Of a DNA stretch of 64,000 bases, positions 40,903 to 50,119 are shown one piece after another. The stretch comes from Acidobacteriaceae bacterium (GTDB lineage: Bacteria > Acidobacteriota > Terriglobia > Terriglobales > Acidobacteriaceae): the NCBI GenBank assembly GCA_035944135.1, contig DASZBM010000002.1:1240001-1304000 (forward strand), written 5' to 3'. The first letter of the stretch is position 1. Each line of letters starts with the position of its first letter. The notes beneath the pieces are model-generated. The model worked only from the letters and a program-made list of their open reading frames with translations. It ran no database searches and had not been told where the DNA came from. Made by a program: the position numbers and the translations under genes.

Positions 40903-41967
40903 ATGATCGACACCCACATTCCCGAAGACGACCTCGTACTCTTCGCCCTCCAGCTCCTGCCCGAAGAACGTATGCGCCAGGCAAAAAAGCATGCCGAGAC
41001 GTGCGATCTCTGCCGCGGCGAAATCGCCAAACTGCAGGGCGACCTCGTCGCCTACTCCATGACCGCTGATTTCCATGCGCCTCCGCCAGCCGCCCGCGAC
41101 CGCTTCATGCGCCAGATTGCGAAGGAGCCGAAGCTCGCCCCGCTGGAGCCGGAACCGGAGCCCGAACGCAGGCCCGCGCCCGCGCCAGCGCCCCCGCCCC
41201 TCACTCCCCTCGAAGACCGCCGCGCCACGCAGGCTCAAATTCACGCCGCCTCCGAGCCCTTCTTCCCTACCCGCCAGAGCCGTGCCCTGGGCAGGACAAT
41301 TCCCGAGGATGAACTTGAGGTCCCGCCGGAACGCCGTCGGCGCGGCCTCCATAGGGGCATGCCCGAGGATGAGCCGGAGGTTCCGAAGGAGCGCCGCCGT
41401 CCCAGCCGCGCCCCCTGGGTGCTCGCCTGGACAGGCTGGGCCGTAGCCGCAGGCGCCTCCTTCGTCGCCGGCCTCCAGCTACATCAGCGCCAACAGATTC
41501 AGAGCTCTATCGCCGCGCAGCAGGCCCGCATGGACGACGCCACACGCCAGGCCGCCCATGCCCGCGATGTGCTCGCCACCATAACTTCCGCGAATGCAAT
41601 GGAGATGCCCCTGCATCTCACCGCTGCGGTGAAGGCCGCCACCCCCGTCAAGCCCGGCACGGCCCCAACGCCTGCCGCCGCGCCCTCGGCCGAGGCCCTC
41701 GTCGCCTATCTCGCCGACAAGGGCGCACTCGTCTTCATCGGCACCCACATGGAGCCTGCGCCCGCCGGCAAGACCTACGAGCTCTGGCTACTCCCTGCAA
41801 ACGGTGGCAACCCCATGCCCGCCGGCACCTTCAAGCCTGACGCCCAGGGCACCGCCCGCATCGTGATGCCTCAGCTTCCCAAGGGCGTCGCCGCCAAGGG
41901 CTTCGGTGTCACGGTGGAGAACGACGGCGGCTCCGAAACGCCTACGCTGCCGATCGTCATGTCCTAG
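40903..41967 (+). CDS. Anti-sigma factor, zinc-finger/RskA-like
   Basis: The 354-residue protein has an N-terminal zinc-binding anti-sigma domain with HAETCDLCRGEI (Hx3CxxC) that would clamp the ECF sigma. After a long Pro/Glu linker (EPEPEPERRPAP) comes one membrane helix (VLAWTGWAVAAGASFVAGLQ) and a periplasmic RskA-like domain (GTHMEPAPAGKTYELWLLP). The linker contains a duplication, IPEDELEVPPERRRRG / MPEDEPEVPKERRRP, which may be a spacer or a protease-sensitive stretch. Release by stress-triggered proteolysis is the usual model. Confidence 0.9.
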   Translation: MIDTHIPEDDLVLFALQLLPEERMRQAKKHAETCDLCRGEIAKLQGDLVAYSMTADFHAPPPAARDRFMRQIAKEPKLAPLEPEPEPERRPAPAPAPPPLTPLEDRRATQAQIHAASEPFFPTRQSRALGRTIPEDELEVPPERRRRGLHRGMPEDEPEVPKERRRPSRAPWVLAWTGWAVAAGASFVAGLQLHQRQQIQSSIAAQQARMDDATRQAAHARDVLATITSANAMEMPLHLTAAVKAATPVKPGTAPTPAAAPSAEALVAYLADKGALVFIGTHMEPAPAGKTYELWLLPANGGNPMPAGTFKPDAQGTARIVMPQLPKGVAAKGFGVTVENDGGSETPTLPIVMS

Positions 41968-42021
41968 CAGGTGCCCCCTTCAGGCGCAAATTCATCGCGC
42001 ATGAGGGGGCCAAAAAACAAA

Positions 42022-42055
42022 GGCCGCCTCTACAGGCGGCCTCTCTTCTTTCTAT
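42022..42055. terminator. Bidirectional intrinsic terminator
   Basis: Perfect hairpin GGCCGCCT-CTAC-AGGCGGCC followed by TCTCTTCTTTC on the plus strand and by TTTGTTTTTT on the minus strand. It separates the converging anti-sigma and beta-propeller genes. Confidence 0.85.
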
Positions 42056-42064
42056 CGATCGCTT

Positions 42065-43426
42065 TTACTGCGCTGTAACGACCACCCGAACCCCAAGTCC
42101 CTGCAGATTCACGTGCGTGGTCACAGTGTCGGTATCCGTCTCAATCACCGTCATGAATTTGTTGTCCGCCGACGTCACGTAGACCTTGCCCGTCGGCGTT
42201 CCGGTCGTCGCCGCAATCGTCGTCGGATGACCATACACCTCGGTCGGCGTCGTGTTCGTGTTCGATGTCGCCGAGGCGGTAGAGATCCCCGGAATCGTCG
42301 CGGTCACCGTGCCACTTACCAGGTTCACAACGCTCACCGAACCCTCGACGCCCGCCGCGGCGTTGCCCTGGTTCGCCACATAAGCCTTCGTCCCGTCCTG
42401 CAGCACCGACACCATCACCGGGTTGATGCCCACCGGAACCGTCGCCAGCACCGTACCAAAGCCCACCGCGTCCACCGGATTCGCCACATCGCAGTTCGGG
42501 TTTGACGCCGGCGAAGCAGTACTGCACAGCGGGATATTGATGATGCTCAGCGATCCCGGATGCACACCATCGCCCTGGTTCAGCACCACAAGCTGGTTGC
42601 TGATCGGCGCGAGATCCGCCCACACCGGCCCTTGCCCCAGCGTTCCCGTCGCCGGAATCACCGGCATTGCCAAGTCCGGCCCGTTATTCACCACGTTGAT
42701 CACGTTCACCGTGCCCGAACCCTTGTTCAGGATGAACGCGCGCTTTCCATCCGACGTCATCACACCGTACACCGGATTGATCCCCACCGGAATCGTGCTT
42801 GAAACCGCAAGGTTTCCGCTCTCAATCGACGACACCGTGCTCGGCGTTACCGTATTGCCCTCGCTGATCACATACGCGCGTGCCGCCCCATTCGTTCCCA
42901 CCACATAGATCGGGTTATTGGGCACGCCGATGTTCTGCTCCAGCGAGCCCGTGCTCGTCAGCGCCGCCACCTGCGACAGCCCCGGCTCCGGCACAAACAC
43001 TGAGGCATTCGTTCCCGTCAGCGAAACCGCCGTGATGCTCACCGGCGTAGACCCCGCGCTCAGCGTGCTCTGTCCAATGTCGCTCGAAAGCAGCGACTCA
43101 GGGCTACCCGCTGGAAATTCGTTGAAGGAGCCCGCGCTGTTGATCACGTACCCCTGCGCTCCGCCCGGCGCCAGCGCCAGGTAGCTCGGGTTCGCCAGCA
43201 CCTGCGGCGTCGACAACACCGTATCCCCGGCGAAGTCCACAAACGTCAGCAGACCCGGAGACGACGCGCTCGGACTCGAGATCGCAATGGCATACTTCGT
43301 CGGCTGAGACGCTGGCCCCACCGGATTAATTGCGCTTACCACCGGCCGGTACTGGTTTCCGCAGCCCGCCACAAACATGCTGAGCGCCGCCGCTGACCCC
43401 AGCAGAATCGGCCTCTTCCAGCACAC
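42065..43426 (-). CDS. YVTN beta-propeller lipoprotein
   Basis: The 453-residue protein starts at a GTG (43426) and has a signal with lipobox FVAGC. The body is made of beta-propeller repeats marked by NGAARAYV..., DGKRAFILNKGSGTVNVIN, DGTKAYVANQGNAAAGVEGSVSVVN and GTPTGKVYVTSADNKFMTVIETDTDTV. Such YVTN/NHL proteins bind polymers or act as surface adhesins. It is a likely outer-surface lipoprotein. Confidence 0.85.
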   Translation of the reverse strand: MCWKRPILLGSAAALSMFVAGCGNQYRPVVSAINPVGPASQPTKYAIAISSPSASSPGLLTFVDFAGDTVLSTPQVLANPSYLALAPGGAQGYVINSAGSFNEFPAGSPESLLSSDIGQSTLSAGSTPVSITAVSLTGTNASVFVPEPGLSQVAALTSTGSLEQNIGVPNNPIYVVGTNGAARAYVISEGNTVTPSTVSSIESGNLAVSSTIPVGINPVYGVMTSDGKRAFILNKGSGTVNVINVVNNGPDLAMPVIPATGTLGQGPVWADLAPISNQLVVLNQGDGVHPGSLSIINIPLCSTASPASNPNCDVANPVDAVGFGTVLATVPVGINPVMVSVLQDGTKAYVANQGNAAAGVEGSVSVVNLVSGTVTATIPGISTASATSNTNTTPTEVYGHPTTIAATTGTPTGKVYVTSADNKFMTVIETDTDTVTTHVNLQGLGVRVVVTAQ

Positions 43427-43582
43427 ACTGCCGCCGAGCGAAGCCTCAAAATACGATCGTCTTCCGAACAAAAGGTGACTCCAGAAAATGAGCGCGCTAC
43501 TCGGCCGCTCATCAGCGTCTATTGTAGACGAGCCGGTATACGTTCTCGGTGACTCACAGCCTGCAGCCCCAAGGAGAAGTCC

Positions 43583-44017
43583 ATGAACGAACCCGACGTG
43601 ATTCTCAAAATGCTCGGCGGCCACAACCGCGAGCCGCGCACCATCGCCGTTATCGGTCTCTCCGACGACCCCAGCCGCCCCAGCCACTCCGTCTCCGAGT
43701 ACATGCAGCGCCACGGTTACCGCATCCATCCCGTGAACCCCGCCCTCTCCCACGTTCTTGGCGAGCAAGCCTATCCCACCCTGCGCGATGTCCCCGGCAC
43801 TCCCGACATCGTCAACGTCTTCCGCCTTCCCCGCTACATCCCCGCCATTGTCGACGAGATGATCGAGCTCGGCCTGCAAAACCTCTGGGTCCAGCTCGGC
43901 ATACGCAACGACCCAGCCGCCATCAAGGCCGAAGCCGCCGGCATCTCCGTCGTCATGGACCGCTGCATCCTCATCGAACACGCCAACCTCTTCGGCAGCA
44001 AAGCCCGCGTCGCCTGA
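43583..44017 (+). CDS. CoA-binding domain protein (YccU-like)
   Basis: The 144-residue single-domain protein has a Rossmann-type CoA-binding fold: RTIAVIGLSDDPSRPSHSV, GYRIHPVNPALSHVLGEQAYP, PDIVNVFRL and NLWVQLGIRNDPA, ending VVMDRCILIEH. It binds CoA or acyl-CoA in family members, with a DRCI cysteine. Role in this organism unknown. Confidence 0.9.
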   Translation: MNEPDVILKMLGGHNREPRTIAVIGLSDDPSRPSHSVSEYMQRHGYRIHPVNPALSHVLGEQAYPTLRDVPGTPDIVNVFRLPRYIPAIVDEMIELGLQNLWVQLGIRNDPAAIKAEAAGISVVMDRCILIEHANLFGSKARVA

Positions 44018-44087
44018 CTTGTCACTACATTGTTGAATCTCTGCGCCTTCAGCTTCTGCACTCACGCGAGGCCTCTAAAATAGCTCC

Positions 44088-46214
44088 ATGACTTCCGGAC
44101 GCATAGCGTCGTCGCAGCGAGCCTTCCTAAACTGCCTGCTCCTTCTGCTCGCGCCTCTCTGCGCGCTATCGGCCCACGCCCAGATCCCCGAGGTCGGCGA
44201 CGGCGGCCCCGGCCCCGTCAAAGCCCAGCACCTCACCGCCGAAATCACCTCGCTCTCTCCGCAGATCACCCCCGGCGGCACGCAAACCATCGGCCTCGTC
44301 CTCACCATCGAGGAGCACTGGCACGTCTACTGGATCAACGCCGGCGACTCCGGCGAGCCGCCCGCCATCAAGTGGACCCTACCCAAAGGCTTCACCGCCG
44401 GCCCCCTGCAGTTCCCGCCGCCCCAGCGCCTCCCGCTCGGCCCGCTCATGGACTTCGGCTACGAGGACCAGGTCGCCTTCCCCATCACCGTCACCGCGCC
44501 CGCCAACGCCAAACCCGGCAAAACGCACTTCGACGCCCACGTCACCTGGCTCGTCTGCGCCCAGGTCTGCCTCCCCGGCAAAGCCCACCTCGGATACGAC
44601 ATGAACGTCGTCAACGGGCCGCTTCCGCCCCCTCCCGTCGTCGGCGCCCTCGGCGAGTCCATCAAGTCTCTCCCCAAGCCGCTGCCGTCCGACATGTCCG
44701 TCTCGGCAATCGGCGACTCCAAACACATCCAGCTCACGCTGAAGACCGGCTCCCACGAAACCGACGCCGAGTTCTACCCCTTCGACCCCGAGATCATCGA
44801 GAACGCCGCCGACCAGCAGGTCGAAGCGCTCCCTGACGGCGCACGCATCACCCTGCAGCGCGCCCACGACTCCCTCTCTCTGCCCAAATCCGTCCACGGC
44901 CTCGTCGAGCTCTCCAGCACCGAAAGCTACGAATTCACCACCCCCGTCACACCGGGCGCCATCACCTCAAACCTCACCCCAGCCGCCAAAGCCGCCAAGC
45001 AAACCACCCCCGCTGACGTCACCGTCTTCGGCGCCATCGGCCTCGCCTTCATCGGCGGCATCATCCTCAACCTGATGCCGTGCGTCTTCCCCGTGCTCTT
45101 CCTCAAGGGCCTCGCGCTGCTCAACTCCTCCAACGAAGAAAAGCACCGCCAGCGCGCGCACGGCCTCGTCTACACGCTCGGCATTCTTGTCTCCTTCTGG
45201 ATCATCGTCGCCGTTCTCCTCATCCTCCGAGCCGGGGGCCGGGAGCTCGGCTGGGGCTTCCAGCTTCAGTCGCCCGGCTTCGTCGCCGTGCTCGCCTCGC
45301 TCATGTTCTTCCTCGCGCTCTCGCTCGCGGGCCAGTTCGAGCTCGGCCTTTCCCTCACCTCCGCGGGCGGCGGCCTCGCCCAGAAGCAGGGCTTCGCCGG
45401 CAGCTTCTTCACCGGTGTCCTCGCCACCGTCGTCGCCACGCCCTGCATGGCCCCGCTCATGGGAGCCGCCGTCGGCTTCGCGCTCTCCCACTCCGCCGTG
45501 ATGACCTTCATCGTCTTCACCGCGCTCGCGCTCGGTCTTGCGCTCCCCTACCTCGTCCTCACCATGCAGCCGCAGTGGACCAGCATCCTTCCCAGACCCG
45601 GCGCGTGGATGGAGACCGCCAAACAGCTCACCGCCCTCCCGCTCTTCGCCTGGGCGCTATGGCTGGTCTGGGTCTACGGACACCTCTACGCAAACGAAGG
45701 CGTCGACCGCGTGGCGAGCCTTCTCGCCTGCTTCCTCATCCTCGCCATCGCGGGCTGGTGCCTCGGTAAGTGGCCTGCAAAATGGGGATCGGCCATCGCA
45801 GCCGTCATCCTCATCCTCTGCGCCCTCGCGCTTCCGCTCCGCAAGCCCAAGGCCGAAACCATGGCCTGGCAGCCCTACACGCCCGCAACCTTCCAGGCCG
45901 CCCGCGCCTCCGGCAACCCCGTCTTTGTGGACTTCACCGCCGACTGGTGCCTCAGCTGCAAATTCAACGAAGCCACCGTTCTCCGCTCCTCCGAGGTGGA
46001 ACAGAAGCTCCGCGACGACCACGTCCAGCTCCTCAAAGCCGACTGGACCCAGTACGACCCCGAGATTACCCGGCAGCTCTCCGCCGTCGACCGCTCCGGC
46101 GTGCCCACCTACGTCATCTACCCTGCCGGCGCCAACTCCAACGCCGACGTCCTCCCCGAGCTCCTCACCAAGGACATCGTCCTCAAAGCCCTCGAAAAGG
46201 ACGCCCACTCCTAA
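44088..46214 (+). CDS. DsbD-like thiol:disulfide interchange protein
   Basis: The 708-residue protein has a signal peptide, then a periplasmic DsbD-alpha-like domain with CAQVCLPGKA (CxxxC). A DsbD membrane domain with eight or so helices follows, including LNLMPCVFPVLFLKGLALL and FFTGVLATVVATPCMAPLMG as the conserved Cys pair. It ends with a C-terminal thioredoxin domain with TADWCLSCKFNEA. It moves electrons from cytoplasmic thioredoxin to periplasmic thiols. Together with the TlpA-like and redoxin genes it suggests active extracytoplasmic redox control. Confidence 0.93.
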   Translation: MTSGRIASSQRAFLNCLLLLLAPLCALSAHAQIPEVGDGGPGPVKAQHLTAEITSLSPQITPGGTQTIGLVLTIEEHWHVYWINAGDSGEPPAIKWTLPKGFTAGPLQFPPPQRLPLGPLMDFGYEDQVAFPITVTAPANAKPGKTHFDAHVTWLVCAQVCLPGKAHLGYDMNVVNGPLPPPPVVGALGESIKSLPKPLPSDMSVSAIGDSKHIQLTLKTGSHETDAEFYPFDPEIIENAADQQVEALPDGARITLQRAHDSLSLPKSVHGLVELSSTESYEFTTPVTPGAITSNLTPAAKAAKQTTPADVTVFGAIGLAFIGGIILNLMPCVFPVLFLKGLALLNSSNEEKHRQRAHGLVYTLGILVSFWIIVAVLLILRAGGRELGWGFQLQSPGFVAVLASLMFFLALSLAGQFELGLSLTSAGGGLAQKQGFAGSFFTGVLATVVATPCMAPLMGAAVGFALSHSAVMTFIVFTALALGLALPYLVLTMQPQWTSILPRPGAWMETAKQLTALPLFAWALWLVWVYGHLYANEGVDRVASLLACFLILAIAGWCLGKWPAKWGSAIAAVILILCALALPLRKPKAETMAWQPYTPATFQAARASGNPVFVDFTADWCLSCKFNEATVLRSSEVEQKLRDDHVQLLKADWTQYDPEITRQLSAVDRSGVPTYVIYPAGANSNADVLPELLTKDIVLKALEKDAHS

Positions 46215-46234
46215 GTTGTTCTTGCCCCCGCTGC

Positions 46235-46390
46235 TGTTCTCGCCGTCATCCTGAGCGAAGCGAAGGATCCCTGTATTTGCCTTTGCCTTTGCTGTTGCCT
46301 TTCTTTCTGTCATTCCCGAAGGGAATCTGCTTTTGCTTTTGCCCTTCCGCTCCCGCCACGCCCCAGGGCTTTAGCCCTGGCTCTGCCCGA
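46235..46390. repeat. Acidobacteria-type interspersed repeats
   Basis: Contains GTCATCCTGAGCGAAGCGAAGGATCC in parts, a GCCTTTGCCTTTGCTGTTGCCTTT stretch, TCATTCCCGAAGGGAATCTGC (inverted) and CAGGGCTTTAGCCCTGG (46364-46380). These short dispersed palindromes are common in genomes of this group and can act as terminators or REP elements. Confidence 0.55.
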
Positions 46391-46410
46391 GGTATGCTTT
46401 CCCAACAACA

Positions 46411-46797
46411 ATGAATCCCGAAACCGACTCCGACGTCGAGCAGATCCGCGAACTCGTCGCCACTTGGGCCCGCGCCTCCGCCTCCGGTGATCTCGACGCT
46501 ATCCTTCCCCTGATGGACGATGACATTTTGTTCATAACCCACGGCGCCGAGCCCTTCGGCCGCGACGTATTCGTCCAACACTTCACCAACAACGTCAAAC
46601 AAATGGACCTCGACGTCACCGCACACGTTCGGGAGGTAGAGGTCCGTAACGATCTCGCATTCGCGCGCACCTGGCTCGAGGTCCGCATCACTCCTCAGAA
46701 TGGCGAGCCAATGACGCGCACGGGCTACACGCTCTCGGTCTACCGGCGGCGTCCCGGTGAACCCTGGAAGCTCTGGCGCGACGCCAATCTCGTCTGA
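46411..46797 (+). CDS. SnoaL-like/SgcJ-type small protein
   Basis: The 128-residue cone-fold protein (NTF2-like): VEQIRELVATWARASASGDLD, LMDDDILFITHGAEPFGRD, and FARTWLEVRITPQNGEPMTRTGYTL. The family includes SgcJ/EcaC oxidoreductases and ketosteroid-isomerase-like proteins. Substrate not known. Confidence 0.8.
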   Translation: MNPETDSDVEQIRELVATWARASASGDLDAILPLMDDDILFITHGAEPFGRDVFVQHFTNNVKQMDLDVTAHVREVEVRNDLAFARTWLEVRITPQNGEPMTRTGYTLSVYRRRPGEPWKLWRDANLV

Positions 46798-46798
46798 G

Positions 46799-46933
46799 CG
46801 TTTGAAGGGGACGGTCTTCAGCCCCCGCGCTCGTTTTCGAAGGGGCACGGCTTCAGCCCCCGCGATCGTTTTCGAAGGGGCACGGCTTCAGCCGTGCCAT
46901 AAACTGGCCAGCAAAAAAGGGGCTTTAGCCCCT
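46799..46933. repeat. Three tandem REP-like units and a palindrome
   Basis: Units CGTTTTCGAAGGGGCACGGCTTCAGCC with CCCGCG tails repeat three times from 46799 to 46898, followed by AGGGGCTTTAGCCCCT at 46918-46933. The third unit contains GGCACGGC/GCCGTGCC and folds. They separate the SnoaL and redoxin genes. Confidence 0.65.
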
Positions 46934-46971
46934 GAGGTCGGCCTGACACATCATTCAGAAGGAGAGCCCCC

Positions 46972-47580
46972 ATGCCCCGCATCTCCAACGTTCTGCGCCT
47001 CGCCGCTGTCCTCGCCCTCGCCACCACCGCCTTCGCCGTCAAACCCGGCGACCAGGCTCCCGACTTCAAGGGCACCGACTCCAACGGCCACACCCAGACC
47101 CTCTCGCAATATCACGGCAAGTGGGTCGTCCTCGAGTGGGCCAACCGCGGCTGCCCCTACGACCAGAAGCACTACAACAGCGGCAACATGGAAGCCCTGC
47201 AGAAGGAATGGACCGCCAAAGGAGTCGTCTGGCTCCGCATCGTCTCCTCCGCGCCCGGCGAGCAGGGCTACGTGACGCCCGCTCAGGAGAACGAATACCT
47301 AACCGAACACCACGCCGCTCCCACTGCCGCCATCCTCGACCCCACCGGCGCCATCGGCCACCTCTACGAAGCCAAGACCACCCCGCACATGTTCGTCATC
47401 GACCCCACCGGCAAGCTCATCTACATGGGCGCCATCGACGACAAGCCCAGCCCCGATCCCGACACTCTCAAAGGCGCGCACAACTACGTCAGCGAGGCCC
47501 TCGAAGATGGCATGGCAGGCAAACCCGTCCCCACCCCGGTCACCCGTAGCTACGGCTGCTCCGTAAAGTACGCCGAATGA
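46972..47580 (+). CDS. Exported redoxin (AhpC/TSA family)
   Basis: The 202-residue protein has a signal peptide (MPRISNVLRLAAVLALATTAFAV) and a thioredoxin-like core, GDQAPDFKGTDSNG, WVVLEWANRGCPYDQKHY. The active site has a single Cys in the CPY position, so it resembles one-Cys peroxiredoxin-like proteins. FVIDPTGKLIYMGAIDDKP is the C-terminal strand. It starts after AGAAGGAGAG. Confidence 0.87.
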   Translation: MPRISNVLRLAAVLALATTAFAVKPGDQAPDFKGTDSNGHTQTLSQYHGKWVVLEWANRGCPYDQKHYNSGNMEALQKEWTAKGVVWLRIVSSAPGEQGYVTPAQENEYLTEHHAAPTAAILDPTGAIGHLYEAKTTPHMFVIDPTGKLIYMGAIDDKPSPDPDTLKGAHNYVSEALEDGMAGKPVPTPVTRSYGCSVKYAE

Positions 47581-47696
47581 CGAAAAGTGCCTGCCCCAAA
47601 ATCAGTGCAATTTCACAGAGCCCATCGGCACTTAAAGTCCAAGCCTAAAGTCCCTGCTTCGAAGACTTTGCGCAAAAAGTACGGGGGGGACCCTCT
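47581..47696. other. Intergenic region without a gene
   Basis: A 116-bp gap between convergent genes, with AAAGTCCAAGCCTAAAGTCC direct repeats and a run GTACGGGGGGGACC. Nothing coding is seen. Confidence 0.5.
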
Positions 47697-48971
47697 CTAG
47701 TCCAGCGCATGATCCGCAGCCAGATCCACGCCGCTCCAGGCCTTCTTCCCGCTCCACGCCGCATCCGGTCCAGCCCAGAAATCCACATCCGGAGCCAACC
47801 CCAGCGGCAGGAACGCTGCCGTGCAAAGATACAAGCTCCCAGTCGAGATATAGGTCTCCCCAATCTCCGGCTGATGCCCGCACAGCCCAATCTGCAGCCA
47901 CCCCGCGCGATCGAACGTCTCCCGCGCCAGCAGTGTCCGCTGAATCACAGCACCGAGCCCACACCGCACCTGCTCCGGCGTCACTGAAGCTGGCAGCATC
48001 TTGCGATACGCCGCATCCGCCAGCAGATGAAACGCCCCGCATCGATATGCCAGCGATCTGCCGATCGGCGCAAAGCTCCCATCCGGCCCAATCGTCCGCT
48101 CTTGGATCGCCGCATACCGCGTCGCTCGCGCGTGCTCCGGCGCAATCATCGCCTTCCACGCGTCATCCTTATCGCCCACCGCCTCCAGCGCGGCCAGCAG
48201 GAACGGATGCATCACGTACGAGTCGTAGTAATCCGCGTGATAGTGCGCCCCATCCCCGTACACCCCATCCCCCACATACCACTCGCTCATCTTTTTGAGC
48301 GCAAAATCGACGCGCTGCCGGTCCCAGTCTTCACCAAGCTCATACAGCGCGACCTCGATCATCGCCGCAAACAGCAGCCAGTTATTCATCGGCGGAGTCT
48401 GCTTGTGCGTCGCCCGCAGCGCATCCGCTAAGTTCTTGCGGACCTCCTGCGGCAGCGCGTCGCGGACGGACTTTGGCGCCCGATGCAACGCGAGCGCCAG
48501 GAACGCCGCATCCACAATCGTCTGCCGCTCCTCACCAAATCGCAGCCATCCCGGCGACTGCGGATCCACTCCATGCGCGATCGCATCCCGCGCCCAGGCC
48601 GTATACTTGCCCCGCAACTCACCCTCTGCTCCGTCGCTCGGCCCATGTTCCAGCCACGGAGCCAGTCCCGCCAGCGTCCGACCTACCGCCTCCAGGTGCG
48701 TTACCTTCCGCCGCTCCGCTTCATGCCCCGGCGCGGCTTCCACCGGCATCAACTGCTGCAGCTTCCCCGCCGCCGCTGCGCGCATCACCGGCCCTGCCAC
48801 ACGATCCAGCAGCCCAATCCATCCGTCGCGTGACAGAGAACCAAACGGAGAAAGTGGTGACTCCGCACTTGCGAGACGTGTGCCCACCACCGCACCCGCC
48901 CCGCCCCACAATGTGCCCTTTACAAAGTCCCGTCGCTGCAACGCAACCTCACTTTGCCCATGCCAGCCCAT
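47697..48971 (-). CDS. DUF2264-family protein, Tat-exported
   Basis: The 424-residue protein has a twin-arginine signal (QRRDFVKGTLWGGAGAVVG) and a DUF2264 body. Features are TPPMNNWLLFAAMIEVALYE, WYVGDGVYGDGAHYHADYYDSYVMHPFL and YISTGSLYLCTAAFLPLGLAP. DUF2264 proteins are periplasmic alpha/alpha-barrel proteins linked to polysaccharide use. The start is uncertain; a later TTG gives a tighter signal peptide. The gene overlaps by 23 bp the stop of the upstream propeller gene. Confidence 0.85.
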   Translation of the reverse strand: MGWHGQSEVALQRRDFVKGTLWGGAGAVVGTRLASAESPLSPFGSLSRDGWIGLLDRVAGPVMRAAAAGKLQQLMPVEAAPGHEAERRKVTHLEAVGRTLAGLAPWLEHGPSDGAEGELRGKYTAWARDAIAHGVDPQSPGWLRFGEERQTIVDAAFLALALHRAPKSVRDALPQEVRKNLADALRATHKQTPPMNNWLLFAAMIEVALYELGEDWDRQRVDFALKKMSEWYVGDGVYGDGAHYHADYYDSYVMHPFLLAALEAVGDKDDAWKAMIAPEHARATRYAAIQERTIGPDGSFAPIGRSLAYRCGAFHLLADAAYRKMLPASVTPEQVRCGLGAVIQRTLLARETFDRAGWLQIGLCGHQPEIGETYISTGSLYLCTAAFLPLGLAPDVDFWAGPDAAWSGKKAWSGVDLAADHALD

Positions 48972-49935
48972 CCGCGCCCGGGCCTGCGTCGATCACCTTC
49001 GCCACCTTCCAGCTCTTCAAGTCGATCGCCGCCACCTTACCGCTCTTATTGCAGGACACATACGCCACGGCCCCATTCGGCGGAATCAGAATCTCCTGCG
49101 GCGTGGCCGGAACCTTGATTGCATTCGCCACCCGCATCGCAGAAAGGTCGATGAGCGCCACTTCATTCGCCGACGGCACACACACCAGCAGCCACTTCCC
49201 ATCGGGCGTCGGCGCCGCACCATACCCGGTGCCCGGCAGCTCCACCCAACGCGCCACCTTGTTGGTCTTTGTGTCGATGACCGCCAGCATCGGCTCCGTC
49301 TGGTCCGACGTAAACACCCAGCGGTCGTCGTTTGAGATCGAAATCCGCTGCACCTCATGCGATACCGGAATCACGGTAATTTTCTTCCGCCCGATCATGT
49401 CCAGCACCGACACGCTCCCCGGCCCGACATTCGCCGTGTAGCCGCGCGTGCCGTCGTGCGACAGCACGAGCATGTGGGATTGCTCCGCCCCTGTCGGCAC
49501 CTTGCCCACAATCTTCAGCGTCCGCGTGTCGATCACGGTTACCGCATCATCCAGCTCCGTCGTCACGTACAGCAGATGCCGCTTCGCATCCAGTACCGGC
49601 AGATGGGGCCGCAGGCCATGCCCAAAATCAACATGCCCGACCACCGTGTGCGACGGGACATCAATCACCAGCATCTCGTGCCCATCGATGCCGGGCTTGC
49701 CTACACCCGTGCTTCCGTAGATCGGCAGGAACGCTGTGCGTCCATCCGTCGACGCAACGACTTCATGCCCATGCACACCGGGCGTCTTCTCCTCGATCGC
49801 CGCAACCTGCTTTCCACTCGCCGGATCGATGACGCTCAGCGTTGCATTGCCCTGATTGGCTACGAGCAGCGACTGTGCACCTGCACCCGCACAGAGAACG
49901 GCACTAGACAGGATCAAACCGATCGCACATTTCAT
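48949..49935 (-). CDS. YVTN beta-propeller protein, secreted
   Basis: The 328-residue protein has a signal peptide (MKCAIGLILSSAVLCAGAGA) and seven-bladed propeller repeats, VANQGNATLSVIDPASGKQV, YVTTELDDAVTVIDTRTLK, YTANVGPGSVSVLDMIGRK and VFTSDQTEPMLAVIDTKTNKV. It is probably an extracytoplasmic protein-binding scaffold. It forms an operon with the DUF2264 gene. Confidence 0.88.
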   Translation of the reverse strand: MKCAIGLILSSAVLCAGAGAQSLLVANQGNATLSVIDPASGKQVAAIEEKTPGVHGHEVVASTDGRTAFLPIYGSTGVGKPGIDGHEMLVIDVPSHTVVGHVDFGHGLRPHLPVLDAKRHLLYVTTELDDAVTVIDTRTLKIVGKVPTGAEQSHMLVLSHDGTRGYTANVGPGSVSVLDMIGRKKITVIPVSHEVQRISISNDDRWVFTSDQTEPMLAVIDTKTNKVARWVELPGTGYGAAPTPDGKWLLVCVPSANEVALIDLSAMRVANAIKVPATPQEILIPPNGAVAYVSCNKSGKVAAIDLKSWKVAKVIDAGPGADGLAWAK

Positions 49936-49984
49936 ATTGTGCGAAAGTATACGGGGCCAAGGAGGATGCTGAGAAGATGCCGGC

Positions 49985-50115
49985 GGTTTACAGGCGAACC
50001 TCAGCGGCTAAAGCCGTCGTCGTTTCGCAGCAGTTGCAGCACGGCTGAAGCCGCGCTCCTAACGCAACCAGACTCTTTCCGCACGCTCTCAATCCCTCAG
50101 GGATGTGTGCGCGGG
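49985..50115. repeat. REP-like region between propeller gene and rarA
   Basis: Holds CAGCGGCTAAAGCCGTCGTCG and GCAGCACGGCTGAAGCCGCGCTCC, i.e. again the TTCAGCC/GGCTGAA-type palindromes. No gene is seen. Confidence 0.5.
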
Positions 50116-50119
50116 GCCA

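Noticed and set aside
46799-46898. Possible CRISPR array
   Set aside because: Only three directly joined repeat units with no unique spacers and no cas genes; it is a REP-like tandem repeat.
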